Source of the DNA: an uncultured Arcanobacterium sp.
GTDB lineage: Bacteria > Actinomycetota > Actinomycetes > Actinomycetales > Actinomycetaceae
DNA: 19,689 nucleotides
Assembly: GCF_947253055.1 (NCBI RefSeq)
Contig: NZ_CAMXYE010000017.1
Span: 1-19,689 of the forward strand
Reading direction: 5' to 3'
Position numbers and translations under genes: made by a program
Notes under the pieces: model-generated
Database searches by the model: none
What the model was told of the DNA's origin: nothing
What the model saw: the letters and a program-made list of their open reading frames with translations, nothing else
In this document: piece by piece, positions 6,716 to 13,819 of the stretch
Layout: each line of letters starts with the position of its first letter
Numbering within the stretch: position 1 is the stretch's first letter

Positions 6716-8122
6716 ATGGAAAAAGTAACTAAGCGGCTCGCCGCCCTCGCTCTCCCCTCCTTAGGTGCACTTCTCATGGAGCCACTTTTGGTAGCGGTAG
6801 ATTCCACGATGGTGGGGCGTCTAGGCACAACTCCGCTAGCTGGACTTTCTCTCGCTGCCACCGTGCTCACCACAATCGTCGGAATATGTATATTCCTTTC
6901 CTACGCCACCACTGCCGCTACCGCCCGCTTTGTGGGCGCGCAACAATTCGAAAAGGCTTTGCGGCAAGGCTTAGATGGAATGTGGTTAGGGGCTGGATTA
7001 GGCATAATTCTAGGGCTGCTTTTTTATATATTTGCTACTCCACTACTGCAGCTTTTCGGCCCCGAAGCAGCCGTATTGGCAGAAGCAGTAAGCTATGCCC
7101 GTGCCTCCGCTTTCGGCTTGCCTGGAATGCTTCTAGTACTAGCTGCCACCGGTACGCTGCGCGGTTTCGCCGACACCAAAACTCCACTCTTAGCTACCGT
7201 ATGTGGGGGCCTAATAAATATCCCCCTCAATATCACCCTTATCTACGGAGCTGGCCTCGGAGTAGCGGGAGCCGGCTTCGGCACAGCAATCTCTCAAAAT
7301 CTTATGGGCGCTTTTCTAAGTTGGCGCATTGCCCGCCGAGCCCCAAACTATGGAGTATCTTTACTTCCTTCCGGCGCAGGAGTACTAAAATCTCTCCACT
7401 CGGCTCTGCCGTTAATCATCCGCACTCTTTCCCTACGAGCCGCAATTTTGCTGCAGATTGCCGCCGCTGCCGCACTCGGCACTATTCCACTTGCCTGCAA
7501 CCAGATAGTTATGACGATGTGGAATTTTGCCTCTTATGGTTTAGATTCTTTAGCTACGGCCGCACAAATTCTCGTCGGGCAGAGTCTAGGTTCGCACAAT
7601 CCACCCCGGGTACATCTTCTTTTACGCAAGTGCCTGCACATAAGTGGGCGAGTAGGGGTGGGACTTTTAGTGGTATTCGCCGGTATTTCCTATCTTATAC
7701 CGCGCCTCATGAGCACCGATCCAGCCGTCCACCAGCTCTCTACCCATACTCTTCTCATTACGGCAGCCGCCCTCCCCCTCGCTGCTTTCTCCTACGTACT
7801 CGACGGAATCCTAATTGGCGCCGGTGATAGCGGAAAACTAGCTAAGTACATGGTATTCGCTCTCCTCACTTTCGCCCCTATCGCCCTCTTTTTCTGCACT
7901 AGCGGTTCCAGCTGGGGAAATAAGGGAATGTACGGATTGTGGGTGGGATATGCCTTCGTCTTCATGGCCGCGCGCGCCGTTCCTATGCTTATACGCGTAC
8001 AAAAAGATGCTTGGATGCATCTGGCGGAAACACCAGAAACACCAGAAACCATGCAAACGCCACCAAAAACAGAAGCGCCGCAGAAACCGAAAATGCCGCA
8101 TAAATCGAACAAAACTGATTAG
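6716..8122 (+). CDS. MATE family efflux transporter (DinF-like)
   Basis: The 468-residue product has the 12 hydrophobic segments of the multidrug and toxic compound extrusion family, integral inner-membrane antiporters that use a Na+ or H+ gradient. The N-terminal block LALPSLGALLMEPLLVAVDS (12-31) and MVGRLGTTPLAGLSLA are typical of DinF/NorM-type members, and a second repeat with SYGLDSLATAAQILVGQSLG marks the C-terminal half. The last ~30 residues (from about 438) form a hydrophilic Pro/Thr/Lys tail built from 9-bp DNA repeats (GAAACACCA at 8027 and 8036, then degenerate copies), which is not part of the core fold. The start at 6716 fits the family N-terminus, but its Shine-Dalgarno is weak. 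It is divergent from dnaB. The substrate is not deducible. Confidence 0.92.
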   Translation: MEKVTKRLAALALPSLGALLMEPLLVAVDSTMVGRLGTTPLAGLSLAATVLTTIVGICIFLSYATTAATARFVGAQQFEKALRQGLDGMWLGAGLGIILGLLFYIFATPLLQLFGPEAAVLAEAVSYARASAFGLPGMLLVLAATGTLRGFADTKTPLLATVCGGLINIPLNITLIYGAGLGVAGAGFGTAISQNLMGAFLSWRIARRAPNYGVSLLPSGAGVLKSLHSALPLIIRTLSLRAAILLQIAAAAALGTIPLACNQIVMTMWNFASYGLDSLATAAQILVGQSLGSHNPPRVHLLLRKCLHISGRVGVGLLVVFAGISYLIPRLMSTDPAVHQLSTHTLLITAAALPLAAFSYVLDGILIGAGDSGKLAKYMVFALLTFAPIALFFCTSGSSWGNKGMYGLWVGYAFVFMAARAVPMLIRVQKDAWMHLAETPETPETMQTPPKTEAPQKPKMPHKSNKTD

Positions 8123-8194
8123 TAATTTAAAATCGCTACGTTCAGTAGGGACTTTTTTCTTATTTTCCCTTAAAAAAGATAATGTGATTTAGAT

Positions 8195-8209
8195 ATCTGA
8201 TACTCAGAT
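8195..8209. promoter_or_regulatory. Inverted repeat, candidate operator for the KstD-like gene
   Basis: ATCTGA (8195-8200) and TCAGAT (8204-8209) are a perfect 6-bp inverted repeat with a 3-nt spacer, ending 48 bp upstream of the start codon and 35 bp upstream of the putative -10. This is where a repressor or activator site could lie. No regulator gene adjoins it. Confidence 0.35.
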
Positions 8210-8244
8210 TTACAGTTTTCCTAGCGCGTACGGAAATTACCCGC

Positions 8245-8260
8245 TAGCATAATACACATG
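8245..8260 (+). promoter_or_regulatory. Putative -10 box for a leaderless start
   Basis: TAGCAT (8245-8250) matches the TANNNT -10 form and is followed 7 nt later by the ATG at 8258. There is no Shine-Dalgarno in the preceding 18 bases. This geometry places transcription start on or next to the A of ATG, as in actinobacterial leaderless mRNAs. No convincing -35 is seen. Confidence 0.45.
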
Positions 8261-10003
8261 AATGCTTTTAGTGCACCAAGCAAAGATGCTTATGACGTTA
8301 TCGTAGTTGGCTCCGGCGCTGCCGGACTCACTTCCGCTCTAACCGCCGCACGTAGAGGTTTGAGCGTACTTCTTATAGAAAAGGATTCTCACTGGGGAGG
8401 ATCTACTTCTAAATCAGCCGGTATGGTGTGGGTACCGGGAAATAACCAATTAGCTCAGGTAGGCAAGACGGATAATAAAGCTCTGGGCCGGGAATACATG
8501 AAAGCCACCGTCGGCGATTGTACTCCAGATGAAATAATCGACACCTTCCTCAATGAGGGGCCGAAGGCGATGGATTTCATCACTGCTTCCTGCAAGCACC
8601 TCATGTGGCGCAATATGGAAGGATATCCAGATTATTGGCTCGACGCTCCGGGAGCTGCCAAGACTGGCCGCGGCGTAGAAGCTGGCGCTTTTGATGTGCG
8701 CCTCCTCGGCGAGTGGGAAGATACCCACGTCAAAGCCTACTTCCGCCCCATTATCCACATGGATATGAACTCTTTTGATTCTGCTGATTTACTGCTGGCG
8801 ACGACTAATCCGAAGCCACTTTGGCGCGGAGTGAAGCTCACCGTGCGCAATATAATCCAGAAGCTGCAGGGTAAGAAGATAATCACCATGGGAGCTGCCC
8901 TTACTGGCGCGCTTATGCACGCAGTACTGGAAGCCGGTGTGGAAGTAAAGCTCTCCACTAAGTTGGTGGATCTTACCAAGCAAGGCCAGCGCATTACCGG
9001 CGTGGTAATTGAGCAAAAAGGAAAGCAGATTCCAGTAGCTGCTAACCATGGAGTAATCCTCGGCTGCGGTGGCTTCGAGCGCAATACAGAAATGCGGCAG
9101 AAGTATCAGCGGCATCCGATTAACGGCACTTGGACGGTAGGCGCCGAAGGTAATACGGGCGACGGCATCCGCATTGGCGAAAAGTATGGAGCCAAGTTGG
9201 AGAATATGGCAGACGCTATTTGGGCCCCCGTAATTAAACTGCCGAAAGTAGATATCCCCGCTTTCGTGGAGATTGACGACGAAGAGCGCTTCATTGTGCC
9301 CGATCGTTCTCTACCCCATACCTTGATTGTGAATAGCAAGGGTAAGCGCTTTATGAACGAAGCACTTCCTTACTGCGCAGCTGGGCAGGGTCTCTACGGC
9401 GGCAAGTACGGCAAGGGCGAAGGAGATGCCGAGAATATGCCGGCCTATCTCATCTTCGATCAGCAGTTCCGCAATAAGTATCTATTTGCTTATGGCTATC
9501 TGCCGATTATCGATTTGCCGAAGAAGTTCTACGAATCCGGCGCCATAATTCGCCGGGATACTATCGAAGAGCTGGCTGCCGCAATTGACGTACCAGTCGA
9601 TCAGCTAAAAGCCACTCTCGAACGTTTCAACGGATTTGCCCGCACCGGAGTTGATGAAGATTTCCACCGCGGCGAAAACGAGCACGATACCTTCTACGGC
9701 AACCGCTATCACAAGCCGAATCCGTCCCTGGGCGAAGTAAAGAAGGGTCCCTTCTACGCCACTAAGGTATATCCGGGAGATATCGGCACGGCCGGCGGCT
9801 TGACTATCGACAGCAAGGCGCGTGTGATTCGGGAAGACGGCACCCCCATCGAAGGGCTCTATGCAGCTGGCAACACTGCTAAGTCTATTGTGGGCCATAC
9901 CTACACGGCGGGCGGTACCTCTATTGGAGCAGCTATCGTATTCGGATATGTAGCAGCTTCGGATATCGCTGATCAGCTTCCGAATAAGGTGGTATCCCAC
10001 TAA
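8258..10003 (+). CDS. FAD-binding dehydrogenase, 3-ketosteroid-delta1-dehydrogenase (KstD)-like
   Basis: A 581-residue flavoprotein of the FAD-binding-2 / fumarate reductase superfamily. The N-terminal dinucleotide fold is clear: DVIVVGSGAAGLTSALTAA (13-31), the acidic LIEK end (39-42) and WGGSTSKSAG (46-55). Features typical of KstD are the GYPDYW loop (122-127), GCGGFERN (269-276), RSLPHTLIVN (350-359), RFNGFARTGVDEDF (456-469), PGDIGTAGGL (506-515) and the C-terminal LYAAGN...GHTYTAGGTSIG block (534-557). Tyr549 and Gly553 lie where KstD has its catalytic Tyr and Gly. KstDs desaturate ring A of 3-ketosteroids, but no other steroid-catabolism gene is near, so the substrate is uncertain and a related flavin oxidoreductase is possible. 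No signal peptide is seen. It appears monocistronic, with a leaderless-type start and a strong terminator. Confidence 0.85.
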   Translation: MNAFSAPSKDAYDVIVVGSGAAGLTSALTAARRGLSVLLIEKDSHWGGSTSKSAGMVWVPGNNQLAQVGKTDNKALGREYMKATVGDCTPDEIIDTFLNEGPKAMDFITASCKHLMWRNMEGYPDYWLDAPGAAKTGRGVEAGAFDVRLLGEWEDTHVKAYFRPIIHMDMNSFDSADLLLATTNPKPLWRGVKLTVRNIIQKLQGKKIITMGAALTGALMHAVLEAGVEVKLSTKLVDLTKQGQRITGVVIEQKGKQIPVAANHGVILGCGGFERNTEMRQKYQRHPINGTWTVGAEGNTGDGIRIGEKYGAKLENMADAIWAPVIKLPKVDIPAFVEIDDEERFIVPDRSLPHTLIVNSKGKRFMNEALPYCAAGQGLYGGKYGKGEGDAENMPAYLIFDQQFRNKYLFAYGYLPIIDLPKKFYESGAIIRRDTIEELAAAIDVPVDQLKATLERFNGFARTGVDEDFHRGENEHDTFYGNRYHKPNPSLGEVKKGPFYATKVYPGDIGTAGGLTIDSKARVIREDGTPIEGLYAAGNTAKSIVGHTYTAGGTSIGAAIVFGYVAASDIADQLPNKVVSH

Positions 10004-10036
10004 CAGGAAATAGCTGAGAAGCTCTAGTTAAACGCC

Positions 10037-10075
10037 GGCGCGGGAGAGAAATTTTCTCTCCCGCGCCTTTATTTT
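10037..10075 (+). terminator. Intrinsic terminator downstream of the KstD-like gene
   Basis: A perfect 14-bp stem (GGCGCGGGAGAGAA at 10037-10050 pairing with 10054-10067) closes a 3-nt loop and is followed by TTTATTTT. It starts 34 bp after the stop codon. The T tract lies only on the plus-strand side, so it acts on rightward transcription. Confidence 0.95.
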
Positions 10076-10155
10076 CAGTCTTTATTTTTCGCTTTTATCG
10101 CTCGGGCCAGCATTTTGCGGATTTTCTAGCCGCATTTCGGATCCTACATCCCGCT

Positions 10156-11358
10156 TTATTTAATAAAATTCCGCTGCTGATAATCTGCTAAAGCCGCCCT
10201 ATAGTACTGCTCGCTTGCAGCGATGAACGTGGCTTCACTAAAACGCTGCCGCGCTTGAGTGCGCACCGCCTCCGGATTATATTTCTGATGGCGATCTTTC
10301 GCCATCTCATACATCGCTTCAGCTAGTTCATCTTCGCCGTCAATCGGCACTCGAATTCCCGCACTTTCGCTTATCATATATTCTCCACCGAAAGTGCGCG
10401 TACCTATACAAGGCAGCCCCGCCATCTGGGCTTCTGCAAATACGATTCCCGCCGCTTCTTCACAGCTCGCCAGCACAAAGCAGTGTGTATGCGCCAATAA
10501 TTGCGCTACTTGTGGCCGCGGCAAAACTCCTTGTAAATCTACTACTTCTTCTAAACCTAACTCGCGGCGCAGCTCCGTCACTTCCTCCATAGCTTTTCCG
10601 GCGCCGCCCGCCATCACCATACGCGTATTTGGTAAACGCACATGCATTTTTGCAAAAGCACGTAGCGTCATTTTTTCGCGTTTACGCTCATCCCAGTAGG
10701 AAACATGTGAAAACACAAAGGGTTCTTCTGCCCCTAGCTGTGGAAGCGGTGTATTCGAATCTGAATCGAGCACCGGCAGGGTGAGCACCTGCCAAGGTGC
10801 GCCATAGAAATCGCTGAGTGCCGCAGCAAAAGCAGTAGATACCGCCGCTCTCCCATTGGCTTGCTGCACTGCTTTGCGTAAAGAACGAGTGCGTGGCAGC
10901 CACGGGGTACGCGTCAGAGAAGAAGTGCGATGCTCCGTAACTACGTAAGGAATCTTCCACAAGCGGGAGGCCGCGGCCGCTACGTAGATAGCGCGAAATA
11001 CCGAATGTGCCTGAATCACATCTGGCACCCCATAGAGCTCGGCATATTTCTTTAAGAGCGGCTGGGCGGCTTTCTTAGCTAACCAAGCGTCTCCGGGCAA
11101 TCCCCAACCAATTTCCCGGGGAAGAAATCCGCGCAGCACGGGGGTATCCTCTTCTAAAGAAATCTCCAATTCTCGCGAATAAGAAAGAAGCCGGCTATCT
11201 GATTGAAGAGCCAATACTTCTACTTGCAGACCGGCTCTTTTCAACATCTGCGCTTGCTCACGGAAAAAAGTGCCGTTGTGCGGCGCTTTGGCATCGGGAT
11301 ACCAAGAAGGAATTATTAATACGTGTTTGATCTCTTTTTCTTTTCTGGGCATCTCCAT
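10156..11358 (-). CDS. GT4-type glycosyltransferase (GT-B fold)
   Basis: The 400-residue product is a retaining GT-B glycosyltransferase that moves a sugar from a nucleotide donor to a glycan or lipid acceptor on the cytoplasmic side. The N-terminal acceptor domain starts HVLIIPSWYPDAKAPHNG (13-30), with GTFFREQAQML following. The C-terminal donor domain shows FSHVSYWDERK, MVMAGGAG, LQGVLPRPQVAQLL and the donor-binding motif EEAAGIVFAEAQMAGLPCIG. There is no membrane segment. The ATG at 11358 has no Shine-Dalgarno, but TACACT (minus strand, 11365-11370) lies 6 nt before it, so it may be leaderless. It is divergent from the DegT/FemAB pair with only 55 bp between starts, which suggests shared control and a common role in envelope glycan synthesis. 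The exact sugar and acceptor cannot be read. Confidence 0.88.
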   Translation of the reverse strand: MEMPRKEKEIKHVLIIPSWYPDAKAPHNGTFFREQAQMLKRAGLQVEVLALQSDSRLLSYSRELEISLEEDTPVLRGFLPREIGWGLPGDAWLAKKAAQPLLKKYAELYGVPDVIQAHSVFRAIYVAAAASRLWKIPYVVTEHRTSSLTRTPWLPRTRSLRKAVQQANGRAAVSTAFAAALSDFYGAPWQVLTLPVLDSDSNTPLPQLGAEEPFVFSHVSYWDERKREKMTLRAFAKMHVRLPNTRMVMAGGAGKAMEEVTELRRELGLEEVVDLQGVLPRPQVAQLLAHTHCFVLASCEEAAGIVFAEAQMAGLPCIGTRTFGGEYMISESAGIRVPIDGEDELAEAMYEMAKDRHQKYNPEAVRTQARQRFSEATFIAASEQYYRAALADYQQRNFIK

Positions 11359-11413
11359 GCAGTAAGTGTATTACGCCAGAGCAGATAGCAAAAATTTTCC
11401 CTATAGTAGGTAT
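11359..11413. promoter_or_regulatory. Compact divergent promoter region between glycosyltransferase and DegT-like genes
   Basis: Only 55 bp separate two divergent start codons. On the minus strand TACACT (11365-11370) precedes the glycosyltransferase ATG by 6 nt. On the plus strand TATAGT (11402-11407) precedes the DegT-like ATG by 6 nt. Both -10-like boxes therefore lie almost on the start codons. For the DegT-like gene an AGG in the spacer could be an alternative short Shine-Dalgarno. Confidence 0.45.
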
Positions 11414-12646
11414 ATGGCATATTTAGACACTGAAAATTCGCCCTCTATACGCGGCATAGATGCGGCAAATAATATACGCCATTTTTTAGCTCAACATACA
11501 GCTACCGATGCAGCTGATTGGTGGTTGCTGCTGCGGGCGCGGCACGGCTTGCAGCTAGTGTGTGCAGCCATAAACGAAGAAAAGTCTGCGCGCCACATTG
11601 TGACGCAGGCTTTTACTTGCCTCACTGCCGTGAACCCCATTTTGGCGGCAGGAATGCATCCTATCTACGCCGATATTTCTGCCGAAACTCTGGCAATTGA
11701 TAGTGAGAAATTACAGATTCCACCCCATACCGGAGCGGTGATACTGCAAAATACTTTCGGAATCGTAGCCAACTTTGCCGCCCAAGAGATTGCAGAAAAA
11801 GCGCATCAAGCAGGTGCCTTACTTATCGAAGATAGCGCCCATTGCCTGGGAAGAATGGCGCGGAATGCCGCCGGAGCTCCCGTAGCTGATATTTCTATTC
11901 ACTCTTTTGGAGCTGAAAAAATGCTGCCCACTAAATTCGGAGCGGCAATCTGGCTCAATCCCCACACTCTCGAGCAAAAACTGCGCCAAAAACTGCAGAA
12001 AAGTTTAGAGAATCTAGCTCTCCCAGGGCCTAGCTTGCGAACCGCCCTGCGTCTATATAAAACCCAAGACAAAATACTTTCCCATTTGCCGGCGCGACTT
12101 TCGGCAAAAACTCGCCATTTATTTGAAAGCACGCCCCTGTTTTATCCCCCGATTACTAGCCAAGAGAGAAATGGGGAATCCGCGGCTATCTACGCTTTAG
12201 ATTCTTGGGCGGGGCGCAAAGCGGCAACGGCTCTGCAAAATTTGCCTGCTATTGAAACCCAGCTCGCGACTACCGCCGATATCTATCGGCGGGAGCTAGG
12301 AAATCAAGCGGGTCTAAAGATCCCAGCTACAATAGAATCGGGAATGCCGCTTTTACGCTTCCCCATGCTAATGCAAAGTACTGCTGCGGGAGTGACACTA
12401 GATCCAGAAGAGCTATTTACCTATTTACAGAGGCAGGGATTCTATCCGGGAAGATGGTATCGCCCTCTTCTTTTCCCGGGCACGCCTACCGCCGAACGCT
12501 ATGATTTGCCGGCTCAGTATCCGAAAATTCCTACTACCCGCCGTATCGCTGCGTCGATTATTAATTTGCGTACTCAAGAAAATCCGGCGCATGCGCTACA
12601 ATTGGCAATAGCAGTAAAAGATTGGATGGATAAGAAAAATATATGA
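11414..12646 (+). CDS. DegT/DnrJ/EryC1/StrS-like PLP-dependent aminotransferase
   Basis: A 410-residue fold-type I PLP protein resembling the sugar aminotransferases that make amino sugars for surface glycans or antibiotics. Recognisable blocks are QAFTCLTAVNPILAAGMHPI (65-84), YADISAETLAID (85-96), NTFGIVANF (113-121), the cofactor-binding EDSAHCLG (139-146, Asp140 and His143) and IHSFGAEKMLPTKFGA (162-177), where Lys169 is the expected Schiff-base lysine. The start at 11414 is chosen over an in-frame ATG at 11366 because TATAGT and AGG lie just upstream and the extra residues look non-native. Its TGA overlaps the ATG of the FemAB-like gene (ATGA), implying translational coupling. The partner is divergent enough from characterised enzymes that the sugar substrate is unknown. 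Confidence 0.8.
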   Translation: MAYLDTENSPSIRGIDAANNIRHFLAQHTATDAADWWLLLRARHGLQLVCAAINEEKSARHIVTQAFTCLTAVNPILAAGMHPIYADISAETLAIDSEKLQIPPHTGAVILQNTFGIVANFAAQEIAEKAHQAGALLIEDSAHCLGRMARNAAGAPVADISIHSFGAEKMLPTKFGAAIWLNPHTLEQKLRQKLQKSLENLALPGPSLRTALRLYKTQDKILSHLPARLSAKTRHLFESTPLFYPPITSQERNGESAAIYALDSWAGRKAATALQNLPAIETQLATTADIYRRELGNQAGLKIPATIESGMPLLRFPMLMQSTAAGVTLDPEELFTYLQRQGFYPGRWYRPLLFPGTPTAERYDLPAQYPKIPTTRRIAASIINLRTQENPAHALQLAIAVKDWMDKKNI

Positions 12647-13708
12647 GTCTCTCCGCCGACACAACTATCTCTTCCTCTATCACTCCTATCACCGAGGAAG
12701 AATATGCCCGCCACGTAGCAGAGGGCTATAATTACGCTTTTGAAGCTACACCTTACTGGGATAGCATCGATGCGCTGGCACCCGGGCGAGAACTTTTTCA
12801 AAATACCGCTCTGAAATGGCAGAAAGCAGAATACACAGCCGTTTTTAAGTTAAAAAGTTACCGAATTAAACGGTTGAATTTTTTGTGGAGTCGCGGCGCC
12901 CCTATCTGGAATCGTCTCCCCGGAAAAGCTATAGAAGCAGAGTTTAGTGCCGACCTGAAAAACTACGTGCAGCAGCGAGATAAAAGTATAGATTTTTTAC
13001 GGCTGAGCTCGTTCACTGATTTCGGAGTATCCGATTGCCAGCAAATTTCTTATGACACCACTGTGCAGATAGATTTGCGCGGAGATGCAGATGATATTAA
13101 AAAACGCATGAAGAAGCGGGGGCGGCGCGATATCAATAAAGCGCTGCGCGAATGCCCGGGTGAATGCCAAGACGAGACCTTTATCAGCGCCGAGAGCTAC
13201 CGAGAGCTCATGGCAATTATGGAGGAAACCGGGAAAAGAGATACTTTTGCTATTAAAAAATCCGATTTCTATTTCCGCTTTTTAGATACGTTGCGCTCCG
13301 TGCCGGAGGGGGGGGGGAAGTACTTCCGCCGAACTTCCGGTGCGTCTCTTCACCTACCGGGAAGAAGGAAAAGTGCAGGCCTGGGCGATGTTTACCATAT
13401 ATGGCGAGCGCGCCAGCTATTACTTTGCCGCCTCTACCCGCACCGGGCAGCAGCATCTCGCTCCGGATTATTTACTCTGGTATTCCTTGAATGAGCTGGC
13501 CGCCAGTGGGGTAACTAGCCTAGATTTGCTGGGAATTGGCTCTGATTTAGCTCCGCATCTGCGTACGCTCAATACTTTCAAAACTAAATTTGCCACCGAA
13601 ACAGTGGCAGTGCCTCCCTATCGAGAAATTATTTTGCACCCCGGGCGCTATAAACTCTGCAATATGCTCGCAGATTTGAAGCAAAAAATCCGCCCGCTTT
13701 CTAGTTGA
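12643..13708 (+). CDS. FemAB/GNAT-type acyl- or aminoacyltransferase, frameshifted at a G10 tract
   Basis: As assembled, the frame starting at 12643 encodes 283 residues and stops at 13494, with only the first ~225 being native. The rest of the protein continues in the next frame to 13708. Removing one G from the run at 13308-13317 joins the two and gives 354 residues, a usual FemAB-like size. The N-terminal part contains a basic segment KKRMKKRGRRDINKA (153-167) equivalent to the conserved 'R..I.KA' block of FemAB/GNAT proteins. The restored C-terminal part has RLFTYREEGKVQAWAMFTIY and YYFAASTRTGQQHLAPDYLL, typical of the second acyltransferase subdomain. FemAB enzymes add amino acids to peptidoglycan precursors; relatives act on exopolysaccharides. 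ATGA overlap couples it to the DegT-like gene. I regard it as a broken or phase-variable gene, not two genes. Confidence 0.78.
13308..13317 (+). repeat. Homopolymer G10 inside the FemAB-like gene
   Basis: Ten consecutive G follow GGA inside codons for Glu-Gly-Gly-Gly. The downstream homologous frame is restored by nine G. It is the longest homopolymer I noticed in the window; A and T runs reach about seven. Such tracts are prone to slipped-strand mispairing and also to sequencing or assembly error. Confidence 0.95.
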
Positions 13709-13737
13709 TACTTCGTAAATTAGTATTTTCTGCTTAG

Positions 13738-13819
13738 TGCTTTTCTTAGTTTTAGTGCTTTGCTGAGTTTATTACTTTTCCTAGTTTTAGTGCTTTTGCC
13801 AGGTTTAGTGCCTTTTAGC
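13738..13819 (+). repeat. Imperfect ~18-bp tandem repeat between convergent genes
   Basis: Four units follow one another: TGCTTTTCTTAGTTTTAG (13738), TGCTTTGCTGAGTTTATT (13756), a 17-base unit at 13774 and TGCTTTTGCCAGGTTTAG (13791), then a partial TGCCTTTTAGC that runs into the aminotransferase stop codon (13815-13817). The gap holds no gene and no clear terminator hairpin. Confidence 0.8.

Noticed and set aside
6886..7827. 313-codon open frame on the plus strand
   Set aside because: It lies wholly inside the MATE gene in another frame, with a Ser/Arg/Pro-rich composition and no family character.
8123..8194. Intrinsic terminator after the MATE gene
   Set aside because: The only pairing (AGGGA with TCCCT around a T-rich loop) is short and has no GC-rich stem.
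8737..9339. Several antisense open frames across the KstD-like gene
   Set aside because: They are shadows of a strongly supported coding region on the plus strand; no motifs or start signals of their own.
13340..13708. Independent 122-residue gene starting at 13340
   Set aside because: Its sequence is the direct continuation of the FemAB-like protein after a 1-nt correction at the G10 tract, and it lacks its own ribosome-binding site.
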